The notes under the pieces are model-generated. The model saw nothing but the letters and a program-made list of their open reading frames with translations, was not told the origin of the DNA and did no database searches. A program made the position numbers and the translations under genes. 64,000 bases of DNA from an uncultured Ulvibacter sp. (lineage in GTDB: Bacteria; Bacteroidota; Bacteroidia; Flavobacteriales; Flavobacteriaceae). How positions within the stretch are numbered: position 1 is the first letter of the stretch; each line of letters starts with the position of its first letter. The stretch is from positions 62,001 to 126,000 of the forward strand of contig CALSSW010000002.1 in NCBI GenBank assembly GCA_943789105.1, given 5' to 3'. Shown one piece after another: positions 20,190 to 30,987 of this stretch.

Positions 20190-21128
20190 ATGCAACTCTC
20201 TCCCTTCATAAAAGACTTACTCTATCGTTATGAATGTGTCATCATTCCTGGCTTTGGTGCTTTTTTAGCAAATTATACCTCAGCTAGCATCGATGCAGAT
20301 TCTAGCACGTTTTATCCTCCAGGAAAAACCATTTCTTTTAACAGGCAGCTGCAAACCAATGATGGTTTATTGGCAAATTATGTAGCCTCTGTAGAGGGAA
20401 CGTCTTATGAGTTGGCATTACAAAAAATTAGAAATTTTACAGGATCGTTGTCTCTAAAGCTCTCTAAGGGCGAGCTTGTAACTTTAGATACTATAGGAGA
20501 TTTCTCTCTAACCCCAGAGAATAAAGTCCAGTTTTTACCCTGTGGCACAGAGAACTTTAACATCGCTTCTTTTGGTTTAACTACATTTATTTCTTCAGAA
20601 ATTTTAAGAGACATCCAACAAAAGCAACTAGCTACAGCCCAAAAGGCTCCGGTGATTAGCCCTGCAACTAGAGGTGTTGCCCCATTTATAAAATACGCTG
20701 CTATAGGCCTTATTGCAATTGCAATTTCTGGATTAACGGGTTTAAAAATATATGAGGGCAGCGTTCAAGAACATAATTTTGCGCAAAAGCAAAAGGCAAA
20801 CACCAAGCTAGAAAAACAAATCCAACAAGCCACTTTTAGTATTACAAGCCCGCTGCCAACACTTGAGTTGTCTGTAACCAAACAAACAGGTAAATACCAT
20901 GTCGTTGCAGGTGCTTTTAGAGTAAAAGAAAATGCAGAGAGAAAAGTTGCACAGCTTCATAAAAAGGGATTTGCAGCCGTCAACATAGGGGTTAATAAGT
21001 ATGGATTGCACCAGGTTGTGTATGAAAGTTACCAAAACAGACTGCAGGCCCTTAAAAACCTTCGTATCATAAAGGCTACACAAAACAATGACGCCTGGTT
21101 GCTAGTCAAAGAAATAGCGCTCCACTAA
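20190..21128 (+). CDS. HU-CCDC81 and SPOR domain-containing protein
   Basis: N-terminus LSPFIKDLLYRYECVIIPGFGAFLANY; TM near residues 170-185; C-terminal SPOR-like GKYHVVAGAFRVKENAERKVAQLHKKGF. Confidence 0.88.
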   Translation: MQLSPFIKDLLYRYECVIIPGFGAFLANYTSASIDADSSTFYPPGKTISFNRQLQTNDGLLANYVASVEGTSYELALQKIRNFTGSLSLKLSKGELVTLDTIGDFSLTPENKVQFLPCGTENFNIASFGLTTFISSEILRDIQQKQLATAQKAPVISPATRGVAPFIKYAAIGLIAIAISGLTGLKIYEGSVQEHNFAQKQKANTKLEKQIQQATFSITSPLPTLELSVTKQTGKYHVVAGAFRVKENAERKVAQLHKKGFAAVNIGVNKYGLHQVVYESYQNRLQALKNLRIIKATQNNDAWLLVKEIALH

Positions 21129-21204
21129 AAAACAAGTAGCCTTAATTGTAGATAATACATGCCGTTTTACTCTTTTGGTTTTATCTTTGCCTAAAACAAT
21201 TCTT

Positions 21205-21714
21205 ATGGAACCAAAGAACCCTAAAGATTCTTTTACAATTATCACCGACCTTGTACTACCAAGTGAGACCAACCCAATTGGTAATATGTTTGGTGGAGAA
21301 CTCCTAGCGCGTATGGATCGTGCAGCGAGTATTGCCGCTAGAAGGCATAGCCGTAGAATTGTAGTAACTGCCTCGGTAAATCATGTGGCTTTTACTAAGA
21401 TGATTCCGCTGGGAAGCGTTGTAACTGTTGAAGCAAAAGTCTCTAGGGCATTTAAAAGCTCTATGGAAGTGTTTATGGACGTTTGGATAGAAGACCGTGA
21501 GAGCGGCATTAGAAGTAAGGCCAATGAAGGAATCTACACCTTTGTTGCGGTTAACGAAATGGGAAATCCAATGCCAGTTCCGCCTATTGTGCCAGAAACT
21601 AAGATAGAAAAACAACGCTTTGATGCTGCCCTTAGAAGAAAACAACTAAGCCTATTGTTGGCCGGTAAAATAAATCCCCAAGATGCTACAGAGTTAAGGG
21701 CATTGTTTGAATAA
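21205..21714 (+). CDS. Acyl-CoA thioesterase (hotdog fold)
   Basis: PIGNMFGGELLARMDRAASIAARRHS; VNHVAFTKMIPLGSVVTVEAKV. Confidence 0.88.
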   Translation: MEPKNPKDSFTIITDLVLPSETNPIGNMFGGELLARMDRAASIAARRHSRRIVVTASVNHVAFTKMIPLGSVVTVEAKVSRAFKSSMEVFMDVWIEDRESGIRSKANEGIYTFVAVNEMGNPMPVPPIVPETKIEKQRFDAALRRKQLSLLLAGKINPQDATELRALFE

Positions 21715-21720
21715 CCATGG

Positions 21721-22962
21721 TTACATTTTATACACCCAATCAGCAGGGTTCATCTCTGTGTCGTTTCTGTACACCATAAACTTAATGACAGTTTGCTTTG
21801 TAACGGGATGTGTAAACACCTTCCCAATTGGGTCTTTTGTGGATATTTTATCTCCCTTTTTTACGCTAATAGTAGCCAAATTATAATAAATAGTGATGTA
21901 ATCTCCATGCTGTATCATAACAGCTTTATTTGCGTTTTTTAACTGTTGTATTTGTAGTATTTCACCATTAAACACTGCGCGCGCCTGTGCGTTTGCATTG
22001 GTGGCAATTTCTACCCCGTGAAAGGTTTGTGTTACGTTTGGAAATTGAGGATGTTGCCTGGTTCCATATTTGTTAATGACAAGGCCTTGTTTAACCGGCC
22101 AAATTAATTTGCCCTTATTGTTTTTAAAGTCTTTTGCTATCGCGGCAGCCTCTGGCGTTAAAGCAAACTTTGTGGCAGATGCAGTGGTGGTTTTAGATTT
22201 TTTGTCTCTTGCTTTTTTGTTTGCAGCGGCAATGGCATCACGAATCAATTTTTTAATTTGGCCATTTATTTTATTAGCCTTTTGTTGCTTGGCGCGGATT
22301 TGTTTGGTGAAGGTGCTCTCTTCTTTTTTGAGAGATGCAATAAGGGTTTGTTGCAGCTCTTTCTCTTTTTTAAGCTTGGCTTTAGCAGCTGTATTTTCTG
22401 AAATTAGCAGGTCTTTTTCCTTGCGCTGAGCAATCAAATCTAAATTTAACTGCTGTAATAACGCTGTCTTTATTTTAATGCTTTCTCCTTGTTTTTTTCT
22501 GTGATTGGCATATTGTTTCATGTATTGGACACGCTTGTAGGCTTGCAGAAAATCTTCACTGGACAATAAAAACAGAACCCTGCTTTGTTGTGATTTACTC
22601 TTGTAAGATTTCTGTACCATAGCGGCATAATCTTCTTTTAGTGTTTGAAGCTCGTTTCTTAGTAAAGAAATTTGAGTTAAATTTTGGTTGATTTTTCGAG
22701 TAAGTAAATTAGCCTGTTGGTTGGTGACCCTTATTAGGTTTTGCTGGGCTTTGATGCGCTGGTTTATATCTTCAACCTCAGATAATACTGTTTTTTTTAC
22801 CCCACGAGTTTTAAACAGCAAGGTGTTTATTTTCTTGATATCGTTTAAAATACTTTCTCGCTGCTGTTCTAGTTGCTGTTGTTTGTTTCCAGGTTGAGCC
22901 AAGGCGCTAAAATTTCCGAAGAACAGCACCAAGAAAACCAATATGTAAAAACGTTTTTTCAT
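21721..22962 (-). CDS. Murein hydrolase activator EnvC-like, coiled coil + M23 peptidase domain
   Basis: Signal peptide, long coiled coil, GKLIWPVKQGLVINKYGTRQHPQFPN...GVEIATNANAQARAVFNGEI. Confidence 0.9.
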   Translation of the reverse strand: MKKRFYILVFLVLFFGNFSALAQPGNKQQQLEQQRESILNDIKKINTLLFKTRGVKKTVLSEVEDINQRIKAQQNLIRVTNQQANLLTRKINQNLTQISLLRNELQTLKEDYAAMVQKSYKSKSQQSRVLFLLSSEDFLQAYKRVQYMKQYANHRKKQGESIKIKTALLQQLNLDLIAQRKEKDLLISENTAAKAKLKKEKELQQTLIASLKKEESTFTKQIRAKQQKANKINGQIKKLIRDAIAAANKKARDKKSKTTTASATKFALTPEAAAIAKDFKNNKGKLIWPVKQGLVINKYGTRQHPQFPNVTQTFHGVEIATNANAQARAVFNGEILQIQQLKNANKAVMIQHGDYITIYYNLATISVKKGDKISTKDPIGKVFTHPVTKQTVIKFMVYRNDTEMNPADWVYKM

Positions 22963-23760
22963 TTATTTAAAAGATCTTTGGGTATAGCCCTTGGGAATAT
23001 TAAATGAAAAACCAACAGATACATTAAGATCTATTTTTTTATAGCGTATAAAAATACGTGTTTGCTCTAGCCCATCCTGTGCCAAAATACCTAGCCGAGT
23101 TGGGTAATAATCTTCCTGTATTTTTTGATATGGCCCGTATTGGATCATTAGGTTTTTTTGGGCATCTGGTTGTGAAATATGCGCCTGATGAACCATAAAG
23201 TTATCTGGATTTAACAACATAGACAACATATAGTTAAGATTTTGTTTTCTTGGTGTTATGCGGTATTTTGAGATTTGTGAGGGGCCAACCACCGCAGTTG
23301 CAACACTTATTGTTTTAGGTTTTACATCTAAAATACTTTGGCCTAAAAGAAGCCTTTGCACTTGATCAAAGTTAATTTGTGTTCCAAACAAATCACTAAT
23401 GAGGCTAAAATCTCCTTCAAAATATGAATTACTTAAGGTCTCATAGAACTTCACCCGCTCTGGTGTTATTAATATTTTTGCAAGGGTAACTCCCAAAATA
23501 GAGGCTTTGATCCAAATAATACTCCCTTTTTTTATTCTAAGACTCGTTGTAATGCTTTGAGACTCCTTTGGAGCCTCATACTTCACCTGCATTCTTGCTG
23601 CCAGGGTGTTAAAGTCTTGAGAAGCTGCCTTATGAGCATTTAAAAGCGCTTTTGCGCTCAAGTTTTTATCTGCAATTACTGAGCCCTCAATGGATTTTGT
23701 AGTCCCGCAACCAAGGGTAACTAATAAAAGAGCAACTAAGGTAAAGTGTATTGGTTTCAT
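22963..23760 (-). CDS. DUF4292 family lipoprotein
   Basis: Lipobox LVTLGC; NTLAARMQVKYEAPKESQSITTSLRIKKGSIIWIKAS; position after EnvC. Confidence 0.8.
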   Translation of the reverse strand: MKPIHFTLVALLLVTLGCGTTKSIEGSVIADKNLSAKALLNAHKAASQDFNTLAARMQVKYEAPKESQSITTSLRIKKGSIIWIKASILGVTLAKILITPERVKFYETLSNSYFEGDFSLISDLFGTQINFDQVQRLLLGQSILDVKPKTISVATAVVGPSQISKYRITPRKQNLNYMLSMLLNPDNFMVHQAHISQPDAQKNLMIQYGPYQKIQEDYYPTRLGILAQDGLEQTRIFIRYKKIDLNVSVGFSFNIPKGYTQRSFK

Positions 23761-23764
23761 AGCA

Positions 23765-25144
23765 CTAATTTGAGTCTAGAATTTCTGCAGCTTTTTTAGC
23801 AAAATTTGCTGCTTTTATAGTGTTCCCGAGGCCTGTATATGCAACGGCTAATTGCTCATAAAATTCTTTTTCTAACTCTGTATTGTCAAACAAATAGTCT
23901 AAACCTGTTTCTAGGGCATTGATGGCAGCCTTAAAATCTTGAAGGTTGTTATTGGCCATGGCGTTTAACAAATACAATACCGGCTGGGCTGGGAAGACCT
24001 CTAAAGAGCTCGCGCTTAGATTTTTTACCGCTGCAAAGCGGTTAAATTCTAGTTGTAGTAATAAGGTGTTTTTAAGTAAGCTGAAATTATCTGAGTCTAC
24101 CTCAATTCCCTTTTGATAAAAAGTGAGTGCAAGCTCTTTATTGCCTTTAGAGAGATAGTAATCTGCTATTTTTTCAAATACCTGGCCGTTGTTATCTTTA
24201 GAAAACACCTCAACAATACCCTCAAGCTCTGCCTGGTATTGTGGGTTTTGCTGAACAAAGGTTAAAAAATCTCCCAAGACTTTGTATTGGCTTTCTTTTT
24301 CTATCACTCTTGAGGTAAACACTTTTTTCATGGACGCCATGGCGCCCCTGGTGTTGCCTTGGTCTAGGTAAAATTTATACATTGCTAAATGCACCAGGGT
24401 ACTGTTTGGAAACTTATTTTGCAATTCTAAAGCGGTTTGATACGCTTTTTCTGGATTGCCATTTTTACTATACAAGTAAATAAGGTTTAGGTATTCTTCC
24501 TCATTTGCAGGATTATTTTTGCGTTTTTTTTCTGCATTGTTAATGGCCCCGAGGGTATTGCCTGTTTGTCTATAGATTTGCTTTCTCAGAGCAGTTCTAT
24601 ACACACTCTCTCCCCAAGACGCCTCTAATTCATCAAGCAGCAATAAAGCCTTTTGGTACTGCTTTGTTCTTTGATATAAATTGGCCAAGTCTTCTTTGTA
24701 ATCTTGGTCATACACGATAAGCTTTTTCACCAAAACTACAGCCTTGTTGTACTCTCTAGTTAGGTAGTAAAGATCATAGAGGGTTTCTAAAACATCTTGA
24801 TTTTCTGGCTCTTGACGCAGTACCTTTTCTAGGTTTATTTCTGCTTGATTGTATTGCTTGAGCTTTATCTGGTTTTTGGCAAACTCAAAAAACACAATAG
24901 CATCTGCCTGGAGGTTTCCGCCACTTTCTTTTTGGGCTCTTTCTAAAGCAGTAATTGCTAATGCATAGTTCTCTATTGACTTTTGTTTTAAAGCCTCATA
25001 AAAGCTTTCTAGAAAAGCATCTGAGACCTCTTGAGGCTCCCCTAGAGGGGCTGCTGCAGTTTCTTGGGCAACGAGTGCTCTTGGAGCAAAAAAGCCTCCT
25101 AGAATCAATAAAACTGTTACTGTGTGTTTAAAATTCAATAGCAA
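23765..25144 (-). CDS. Tetratricopeptide repeat protein
   Basis: Signal peptide and multiple TPR-like helices (YNQAEINLEKVLRQEPENQDVLETLYDLYY). Confidence 0.85.
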   Translation of the reverse strand: MLLNFKHTVTVLLILGGFFAPRALVAQETAAAPLGEPQEVSDAFLESFYEALKQKSIENYALAITALERAQKESGGNLQADAIVFFEFAKNQIKLKQYNQAEINLEKVLRQEPENQDVLETLYDLYYLTREYNKAVVLVKKLIVYDQDYKEDLANLYQRTKQYQKALLLLDELEASWGESVYRTALRKQIYRQTGNTLGAINNAEKKRKNNPANEEEYLNLIYLYSKNGNPEKAYQTALELQNKFPNSTLVHLAMYKFYLDQGNTRGAMASMKKVFTSRVIEKESQYKVLGDFLTFVQQNPQYQAELEGIVEVFSKDNNGQVFEKIADYYLSKGNKELALTFYQKGIEVDSDNFSLLKNTLLLQLEFNRFAAVKNLSASSLEVFPAQPVLYLLNAMANNNLQDFKAAINALETGLDYLFDNTELEKEFYEQLAVAYTGLGNTIKAANFAKKAAEILDSN

Positions 25145-25177
25145 TGTATTTACACTTTCTGACCCCTTGGGGCAGCA

Positions 25178-26194
25178 TTATTTTAATTGAGAGTAATCGC
25201 CAATACTTACATTGGTGAAATCGCCATTAAAGTGGGCATTGTTTCCAATCATAGCATTATCTAAAGAAGCATTTTCTATAACCGTATTGGTTTGAATGAT
25301 GCTGTTTTTTATAGTACTATTTTCAATTAAAGTGCCCTTCCCAATTGACACAAAAGGACCAACGGTGCTGTTTTTAAGCACCACGCCCTCCCCAATAAAG
25401 CAAGGTTCTATAATAGTAGCGTTGTCTAAAGTAGCTGTTTTTGAAACTAAAGCAGCCCCATCCTCTTGCAAAAATCCTAACATACGGCGGTTGGTTTGTA
25501 CTGTAATTTCTTTATTACCACAATCCATCCACTGTGTAACGGTGCCAGGCTTAAAGATTTTTCCCTTATCCATCATTCTTTTTATACCATCATTAATTTG
25601 GTATTCTCCTCCATTAATAATGTTGTTATCAAGCACAAACTGAAGCTCTTTTTTAAGCATCCCTACCTCTTTAAAATAGTAAATCCCAATCACAGCTTGA
25701 TCACTCACAAAGTGCGCTGGCTTTTCTACGAGCTCTATAATTTCTTGGTTTTGATTTAAATTTACAACACCATAGGCTTCTGGATTGTCTACTTTTTTTG
25801 TCCAGATTACGGCATCTGCCTGTTTGTCTAGATCAAAATCTGCCCTAATTAATGTGTCTGCATAGGCAATAACGGCAGGGCCACTAAGTGATGGTTCTGC
25901 GCACATTATTGCATGTCCTGTGCCTTTTGGGTCTAGTTGTCTATAAATGGTTGGTTTGGCGCCCAAACTCACTGCCAAGTCTTTTAAACTCTCAATTACA
26001 TCGTCTCCAAACCAGGCAGGATCCCCTAAAATAAAAGCAATTTCTTCTATAGGTGTATTTAAAACCCCAGCGATATCTGCAACCAAACGGTGAACAATGG
26101 GTGTCCCCGCAACAGGAATTAAAGGTTTTGGCACGGTTAAACTATGAGGGCGAAGGCGGCTACCGCGACCTGCCATTGGGACTATTATTTTCAT
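25178..26194 (-). CDS. Sugar phosphate nucleotidyltransferase with left-handed beta-helix C-terminus
   Basis: PMAGRGSRLRPHSLTVPKPLIPVAGTPIV; hexapeptide-like C-terminus. Confidence 0.9.
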   Translation of the reverse strand: MKIIVPMAGRGSRLRPHSLTVPKPLIPVAGTPIVHRLVADIAGVLNTPIEEIAFILGDPAWFGDDVIESLKDLAVSLGAKPTIYRQLDPKGTGHAIMCAEPSLSGPAVIAYADTLIRADFDLDKQADAVIWTKKVDNPEAYGVVNLNQNQEIIELVEKPAHFVSDQAVIGIYYFKEVGMLKKELQFVLDNNIINGGEYQINDGIKRMMDKGKIFKPGTVTQWMDCGNKEITVQTNRRMLGFLQEDGAALVSKTATLDNATIIEPCFIGEGVVLKNSTVGPFVSIGKGTLIENSTIKNSIIQTNTVIENASLDNAMIGNNAHFNGDFTNVSIGDYSQLK

Positions 26195-26251
26195 CTATAT
26201 TTTATTAATTGCTGTTGTAAAGAACAACGGCTATGTTTTTTGTTTATTTTA

Positions 26252-26686
26252 TTACTTAAGCCCTGTACTGCCAAATCCTCCTTCACCACGATCGGTGCTG
26301 CTTAATTGGTTTACTTGTTGCCACTGGGCTCGCTCATGGCTGGCAAGTACTAATTGAGCAATGCGCTCTCCATTTTCTATGGTGAAATCTTCATTGCTTA
26401 GGTTTACTAAAATAACTCCAACTTCTCCGCGGTAATCTGCGTCAATGGTTCCAGGGCTATTTAATACTGTGATGCCTTTTTTTGCCGCAAGTCCACTTCT
26501 GGGCCTTACCTGGGCCTCTGTTCCTATTGGTAATTCTAGATACAATCCTGTTTTTATAATAGCCCGCTGCATTGGCTTTAAAACAACCGGCTGAGCAATA
26601 TAGGCTCTAATATCCATCCCAGCGCTGGCTATGGTCTCATAACTTGGTAATGCATGGCTTGATTTATTTATAATCTTTACAGTCAT
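26252..26686 (-). CDS. dut: dUTP diphosphatase
   Basis: [47 protein letters not shown]. Confidence 0.96.
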   Translation of the reverse strand: MTVKIINKSSHALPSYETIASAGMDIRAYIAQPVVLKPMQRAIIKTGLYLELPIGTEAQVRPRSGLAAKKGITVLNSPGTIDADYRGEVGVILVNLSNEDFTIENGERIAQLVLASHERAQWQQVNQLSSTDRGEGGFGSTGLK

Positions 26687-26754
26687 GATATTTGCTTTGA
26701 TTTGTATTTATCTACTGCCACTAGTTGTGATGATTCTAGATAAAAAATGAACCA

Positions 26755-28290
26755 CTATTTTTTAATGACACGTTGTATTTCTTGGCGCTCAAAAAAGAAT
26801 ACCGCTAACAAAAATACCAATAATAATGCAGTTCCAATCCAAAGGTTTCTCTCAAAAATATAGAATGAGACTCCGGCAAAACACATTGCGAGCAAAAGGT
26901 ATGCGCCAATGCGTTTAACGTCATAAGGAACCCTATAATATTTGCGTCCTAAAAAATAGGAGAGCGACATCATAGCTCCATAAGCTGCAAGGGTTGCAAT
27001 GGCAGCGCCCATATAGCTTATCGCAGGAATTAATATAAAGTTTAGCCCTAGTGTAATACAGGCTCCTATTACAGAGATGTAGGCTCCGTATCTTGTGCGG
27101 TCTGTAACTTTATACCACACAGATAAATTGTGATAAATCCCTAAACACAAATTAGCAAGTAATATAAGTGGTACAATAGAGAGGGCTACCCAATAGGCTT
27201 CATTTTTTATTAAAAGGGCTTTAAAAAAGTCTATATACACAATAACAAATAACAAAATGGCGCTACCACAAATGGCAAAATATTTGGTGATTGTTGCATA
27301 GGTGCTTTTTGCATTTGCTTTATTAGCGTGGTTAAAGAAAAAAGGCTCTACCCCAAGTCTAAAGGCTGTGGCAAATAGCGTCATAAAAACGCCCAATTTA
27401 TAACAGGCTGCATACACCCCTACCTCACGAGAAGCTATATCTGGAGGTAATAAATAGTTGAGCAAAATTTTATCAAAGGCTTCGTTGACAGAAAAGGCAA
27501 CTCCTGCAATAAGTACAGGAAATGAATACCTAAGCATCTTTTTCCAGATAGAGACGCTGAAATGAAACCCAATTTTAATGTACACCCCAAGGAGCAGTAT
27601 TAGAGTAGCTCCGCTTGCTATTACATTAGAAATAAAGACATACAAAACAGTATTCTCTTGGGTATATAAAGAGTGCCAAAACGCACTAGGGTCATTACTG
27701 GCAAGCAAGGGTAAGGCTAGTAAAAAAAACAAGTTACATCCTAAATTTATGCATACGTTGATGATCTTTATTAGGGCATACTTTAGTGGTTTTTGATTGG
27801 CTCTAAACCACACAAAAGGAATAATAACAAGCGCATCTAACAATAAAATTAAAAGCGCGTAGATTACAAATTGGGTGTTAAAATTAATGAATTGTGCCAG
27901 TTGTTCTCGAAACAAAAAAGCCACTAGAAAAAAAGAAAGTGACGAAATACCTATGGACACTAAGGCGGTAGATTGCACCGTCTTTTTTTGAGAAGGGGCT
28001 TTATTTATAAACCTAAAAAAAGCAGTCTCCATGCCATAGCTTAATACCACATTTCCTAAGATAATATAAGACATTAACGTAGCATAAAGACCAAAATCTG
28101 AAGGCTTAAGTACACTGGTATACAAAGGCACAAGTATAATAGCCAAGGCGCGCGGCAACACCGTTGCTAGCCCATAAATAAATGTTTGTTGAAATAGTTT
28201 TTTAAAAATACGCAATGCTTCAAGAGTTTGGGTTGTTAAAGGTAGCCAAATTAATTGTTGTGATGCGCCGGGTGTTGGAGCAAGAACCAT
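26755..28290 (-). CDS. Lipopolysaccharide/polysaccharide flippase (MATE/Wzx-like)
   Basis: Many TM segments; FIYGLATVLPRALAIILVPLYTSVLKPSDFGLYATLMSY; start may be internal. Confidence 0.87.
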   Translation of the reverse strand: MVLAPTPGASQQLIWLPLTTQTLEALRIFKKLFQQTFIYGLATVLPRALAIILVPLYTSVLKPSDFGLYATLMSYIILGNVVLSYGMETAFFRFINKAPSQKKTVQSTALVSIGISSLSFFLVAFLFREQLAQFINFNTQFVIYALLILLLDALVIIPFVWFRANQKPLKYALIKIINVCINLGCNLFFLLALPLLASNDPSAFWHSLYTQENTVLYVFISNVIASGATLILLLGVYIKIGFHFSVSIWKKMLRYSFPVLIAGVAFSVNEAFDKILLNYLLPPDIASREVGVYAACYKLGVFMTLFATAFRLGVEPFFFNHANKANAKSTYATITKYFAICGSAILLFVIVYIDFFKALLIKNEAYWVALSIVPLILLANLCLGIYHNLSVWYKVTDRTRYGAYISVIGACITLGLNFILIPAISYMGAAIATLAAYGAMMSLSYFLGRKYYRVPYDVKRIGAYLLLAMCFAGVSFYIFERNLWIGTALLLVFLLAVFFFERQEIQRVIKK

Positions 28291-28330
28291 TAAAGTTTGC
28301 TAAAAAATAATCTTTTTATGGCGTTAAACT

Positions 28331-28367
28331 AAAAAAGCCTGTTGCGTTTTTGGCGCAACAGACTTTG
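28331..28367 (-). terminator. Intrinsic terminator after the F-ATPase operon
   Basis: Minus strand reads AAAGTCTGTTGCG-CCAAAAA-CGCAACAGGCTTTTTT (one mismatch). Confidence 0.7.
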
Positions 28368-28391
28368 TATGTATAATGGTATGTTTTGGTA

Positions 28392-29256
28392 TTATCCAGC
28401 CAATGCCTCTGCACCACCAACAATTTCTAGAATTTCATTGGTAATAGCAGCTTGACGTGCTTTGTTGTATTGCAGCTTCAAGGCATCACGCATTTCTGTT
28501 GCGTTGTCTGTTGCTTTATGCATGGCTGTCATTCTAGCTCCGTGCTCACTAGCAACACTATCTCTTATGGCTTTAAATAATTGTGTTTTTAAACTCTTTG
28601 GGATTAGCCCCTCAACAATCTCTGGCTTTGTTGGCTCAAAAATATAATCTGCAGCACTAGTAACTCTGAGTTTGTGTAGGTGGCAAAATTGGCAAAAATT
28701 GTTCTTTCATAACAATTTGTGTCGCTGCATTTTTAAAGTGATTGTACACTAAAACAATCTTATCATAAGCGCCTTGCTGGTATTTTTCCATTAGCATTTC
28801 TGCAATAGCTGAAGAGGCTTTGAAGTTTAAATCATCAAAGATAGCTGCGTTAAACTCTATAACATCCCCGTCTTTGCTAATGATGTCATTTCCTTTTTTA
28901 CCAATGGTAATAAAATCTACCTGCTTGCCAGTGTAGGTTTCTTCTTTAAGAGCCTTGCTTGCTTTAATAATGTTGGTGTTAAAAGCTCCTGCCAAACCAC
29001 GGTTTGAAGTAATGGCAACAACCAATACTTTATTTACCTCACGCTGCTGAGCAAAACTACTACCACTATCTGAGTCTAGCGTTGCGCTTAGATTTTGTAA
29101 TAACTCCGTTAATTTCTCAGAATAGGGCCGCATTGCTGTAATAGCGTCTTGCGCTTTTTTCAGTTTTGCTGCAGATACCATTTTCATGGCACTGGTGATT
29201 TGCATGGTTGATCCAACCGATGCTATTCTGTTTCTAATTTCCTTTAAGTTTGCCAT
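28392..29256 (-). pseudogene. atpG: ATP synthase F1 gamma subunit, frameshifted near 28660-28663
   Basis: N-terminal part MANLKEIRNRIASVGSTMQITSAMKMVSAAKLKKAQ...[13 protein letters not shown]; remainder [86 protein letters not shown] lies in another frame to 28392. Confidence 0.85.
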
Positions 29257-29301
29257 TTTTTTAAGTTATTAGTAACAACAGATAGGCTTAATACTCTTTT
29301 A

Positions 29302-29309
29302 CCCCCCCC
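29302..29309. repeat. C8 (G8 on coding strand) homopolymer between atpA and atpG
   Basis: ttttACCCCCCCCGctg. Confidence 0.9.
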
Positions 29310-29338
29310 GCTGTAAGGAAGGTAAAAAAATATAAGAT

Positions 29339-30919
29339 TTATGCTCTGTATTTTGCAGATAAATCTGCAGCTACGCTTGTTAGGATTGCGATCACCTCAT
29401 CTGTTAATTTTCCAGATTTTAATGTATCTAACATACCTCTATGTTTTGCATTTAAAAGCTCTATGTAATCTCTTTCAAACTCTTTTACTTTCTCTACAGG
29501 TACATCACGCAGCAAGTTCTTAGAACCTGCATAGATAATTGCAATTTGATCTTCTACCGTAAAAGGGGTGTTTTCATTTTGCTTTAAGATCTCTACATTA
29601 CGCTTTCCTTTTTCAATTACATTTAGCGTTGCAGCATCTAGGTCTGAACCAAACTTAGCAAATGCTTCTAGTTCACGATACGCAGCTTGATCAAGCTTTA
29701 AGGTACCAGATACCTTCTTCATAGATTTAATCTGCGCGTTACCACCTACACGAGATACCGAGATACCTACGTTAATAGCTGGACGTACTCCAGAATTAAA
29801 TAAATCTCCATCTAAGAAGATTTGACCATCTGTAATAGAAATTACGTTGGTTGGTATATAGGCAGATACATCACCTGCTTGTGTTTCAATAATTGGTAGA
29901 GCAGTTAAAGAACCTCCACCTTTAACAATGCCTTTTAATGATTCTGGAAGGTCATTCATCTCTGAGGCAATCTTATCATCATTTATTACTTTGGCGGCAC
30001 GCTCTAAAAGTCTTGAGTGTAAGAAAAAAACATCTCCAGGATATGCCTCACGTCCCGGTGGGCGACGAAGAAGTAATGATACCTCACGGTATGCAACTGC
30101 TTGTTTAGATAAATCATCAAACACAATTAGTGCAGGTCGACCTGTATCTCTAAAGTACTCGCCAATGGCAGCTCCTGCGAATGGTGCGTATACTTGCATT
30201 GGAGCTGGATCACTTGCGTTTGCAGCAACAATAGTTGTATAGGCTAAAGCTCCTGCTTCATCTAATACCTTTGCAATGTTTGCAACCGTTGAAGCCTTTT
30301 GCCCAATGGCTACATATATGCAGTATACTGGCTGGCCAGCATCGTAAAATTCTTTTTGGTTTAGGATGGTATCAATACAAACAGTAGACTTCCCTGTTTG
30401 ACGGTCACCAATTACCAACTCACGCTGTCCTCTTCCTATTGGAATCATTGCGTCAATTGATTTTATACCGGTTTGCAATGGTTCTGTTACAGGCTCACGA
30501 TAGATAACCCCCGGTGCTTTACGCTCAAGTGGCATCTCATATATTTTACCCTCGATAGCTCCTTTACCATCTATAGGTTCGCCTAGTGTGTTTAATACAC
30601 GACCCACAACACCTTCACCTACATTAATCGAGGCAATACGTTGTGTGCGTTTTACGGTAGCTCCTTCAGAAACACCTCTAGAGGGTCCTAGTAGTACAAC
30701 CCCTACATTATCTTCTTCAAGATTCAAAACAATACCTTCCATACCGTTTTCAAAGGCTACTAATTCACCGTATTGAACATTTGTAAGCCCGTACACACGT
30801 GCAATACCATCACCTACTGTTAATACAGTTCCTACCTCATCAAGTGAAGCGCTTGCCTGAAATCCGGTAAGTTGTTGTTTTAAGATTGCTGAAACTTCAG
30901 CTGGTTTAACTTCTGCCAT
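29339..30919 (-). CDS. atpA: ATP synthase F1 alpha subunit
   Basis: [15 protein letters not shown] Walker [36 protein letters not shown]. Confidence 0.98.
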   Translation of the reverse strand: MAEVKPAEVSAILKQQLTGFQASASLDEVGTVLTVGDGIARVYGLTNVQYGELVAFENGMEGIVLNLEEDNVGVVLLGPSRGVSEGATVKRTQRIASINVGEGVVGRVLNTLGEPIDGKGAIEGKIYEMPLERKAPGVIYREPVTEPLQTGIKSIDAMIPIGRGQRELVIGDRQTGKSTVCIDTILNQKEFYDAGQPVYCIYVAIGQKASTVANIAKVLDEAGALAYTTIVAANASDPAPMQVYAPFAGAAIGEYFRDTGRPALIVFDDLSKQAVAYREVSLLLRRPPGREAYPGDVFFLHSRLLERAAKVINDDKIASEMNDLPESLKGIVKGGGSLTALPIIETQAGDVSAYIPTNVISITDGQIFLDGDLFNSGVRPAINVGISVSRVGGNAQIKSMKKVSGTLKLDQAAYRELEAFAKFGSDLDAATLNVIEKGKRNVEILKQNENTPFTVEDQIAIIYAGSKNLLRDVPVEKVKEFERDYIELLNAKHRGMLDTLKSGKLTDEVIAILTSVAADLSAKYRA

Positions 30920-30987
30920 TTTTATTTAGATTTTACCCTTTAATCTCTAAGGGTGACTTCAGAAAATTTTCTGAAGGCGTTAAAAAA

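Noticed and set aside
28462-28647. 61-aa plus-strand ORF near atpG
   Set aside because: It is the antisense of the conserved out-of-frame atpG C-terminus, which explains the region.
29928-30242. ORFs antisense to atpA
   Set aside because: atpA is unambiguous; antisense ORFs are coding-frame artefacts.
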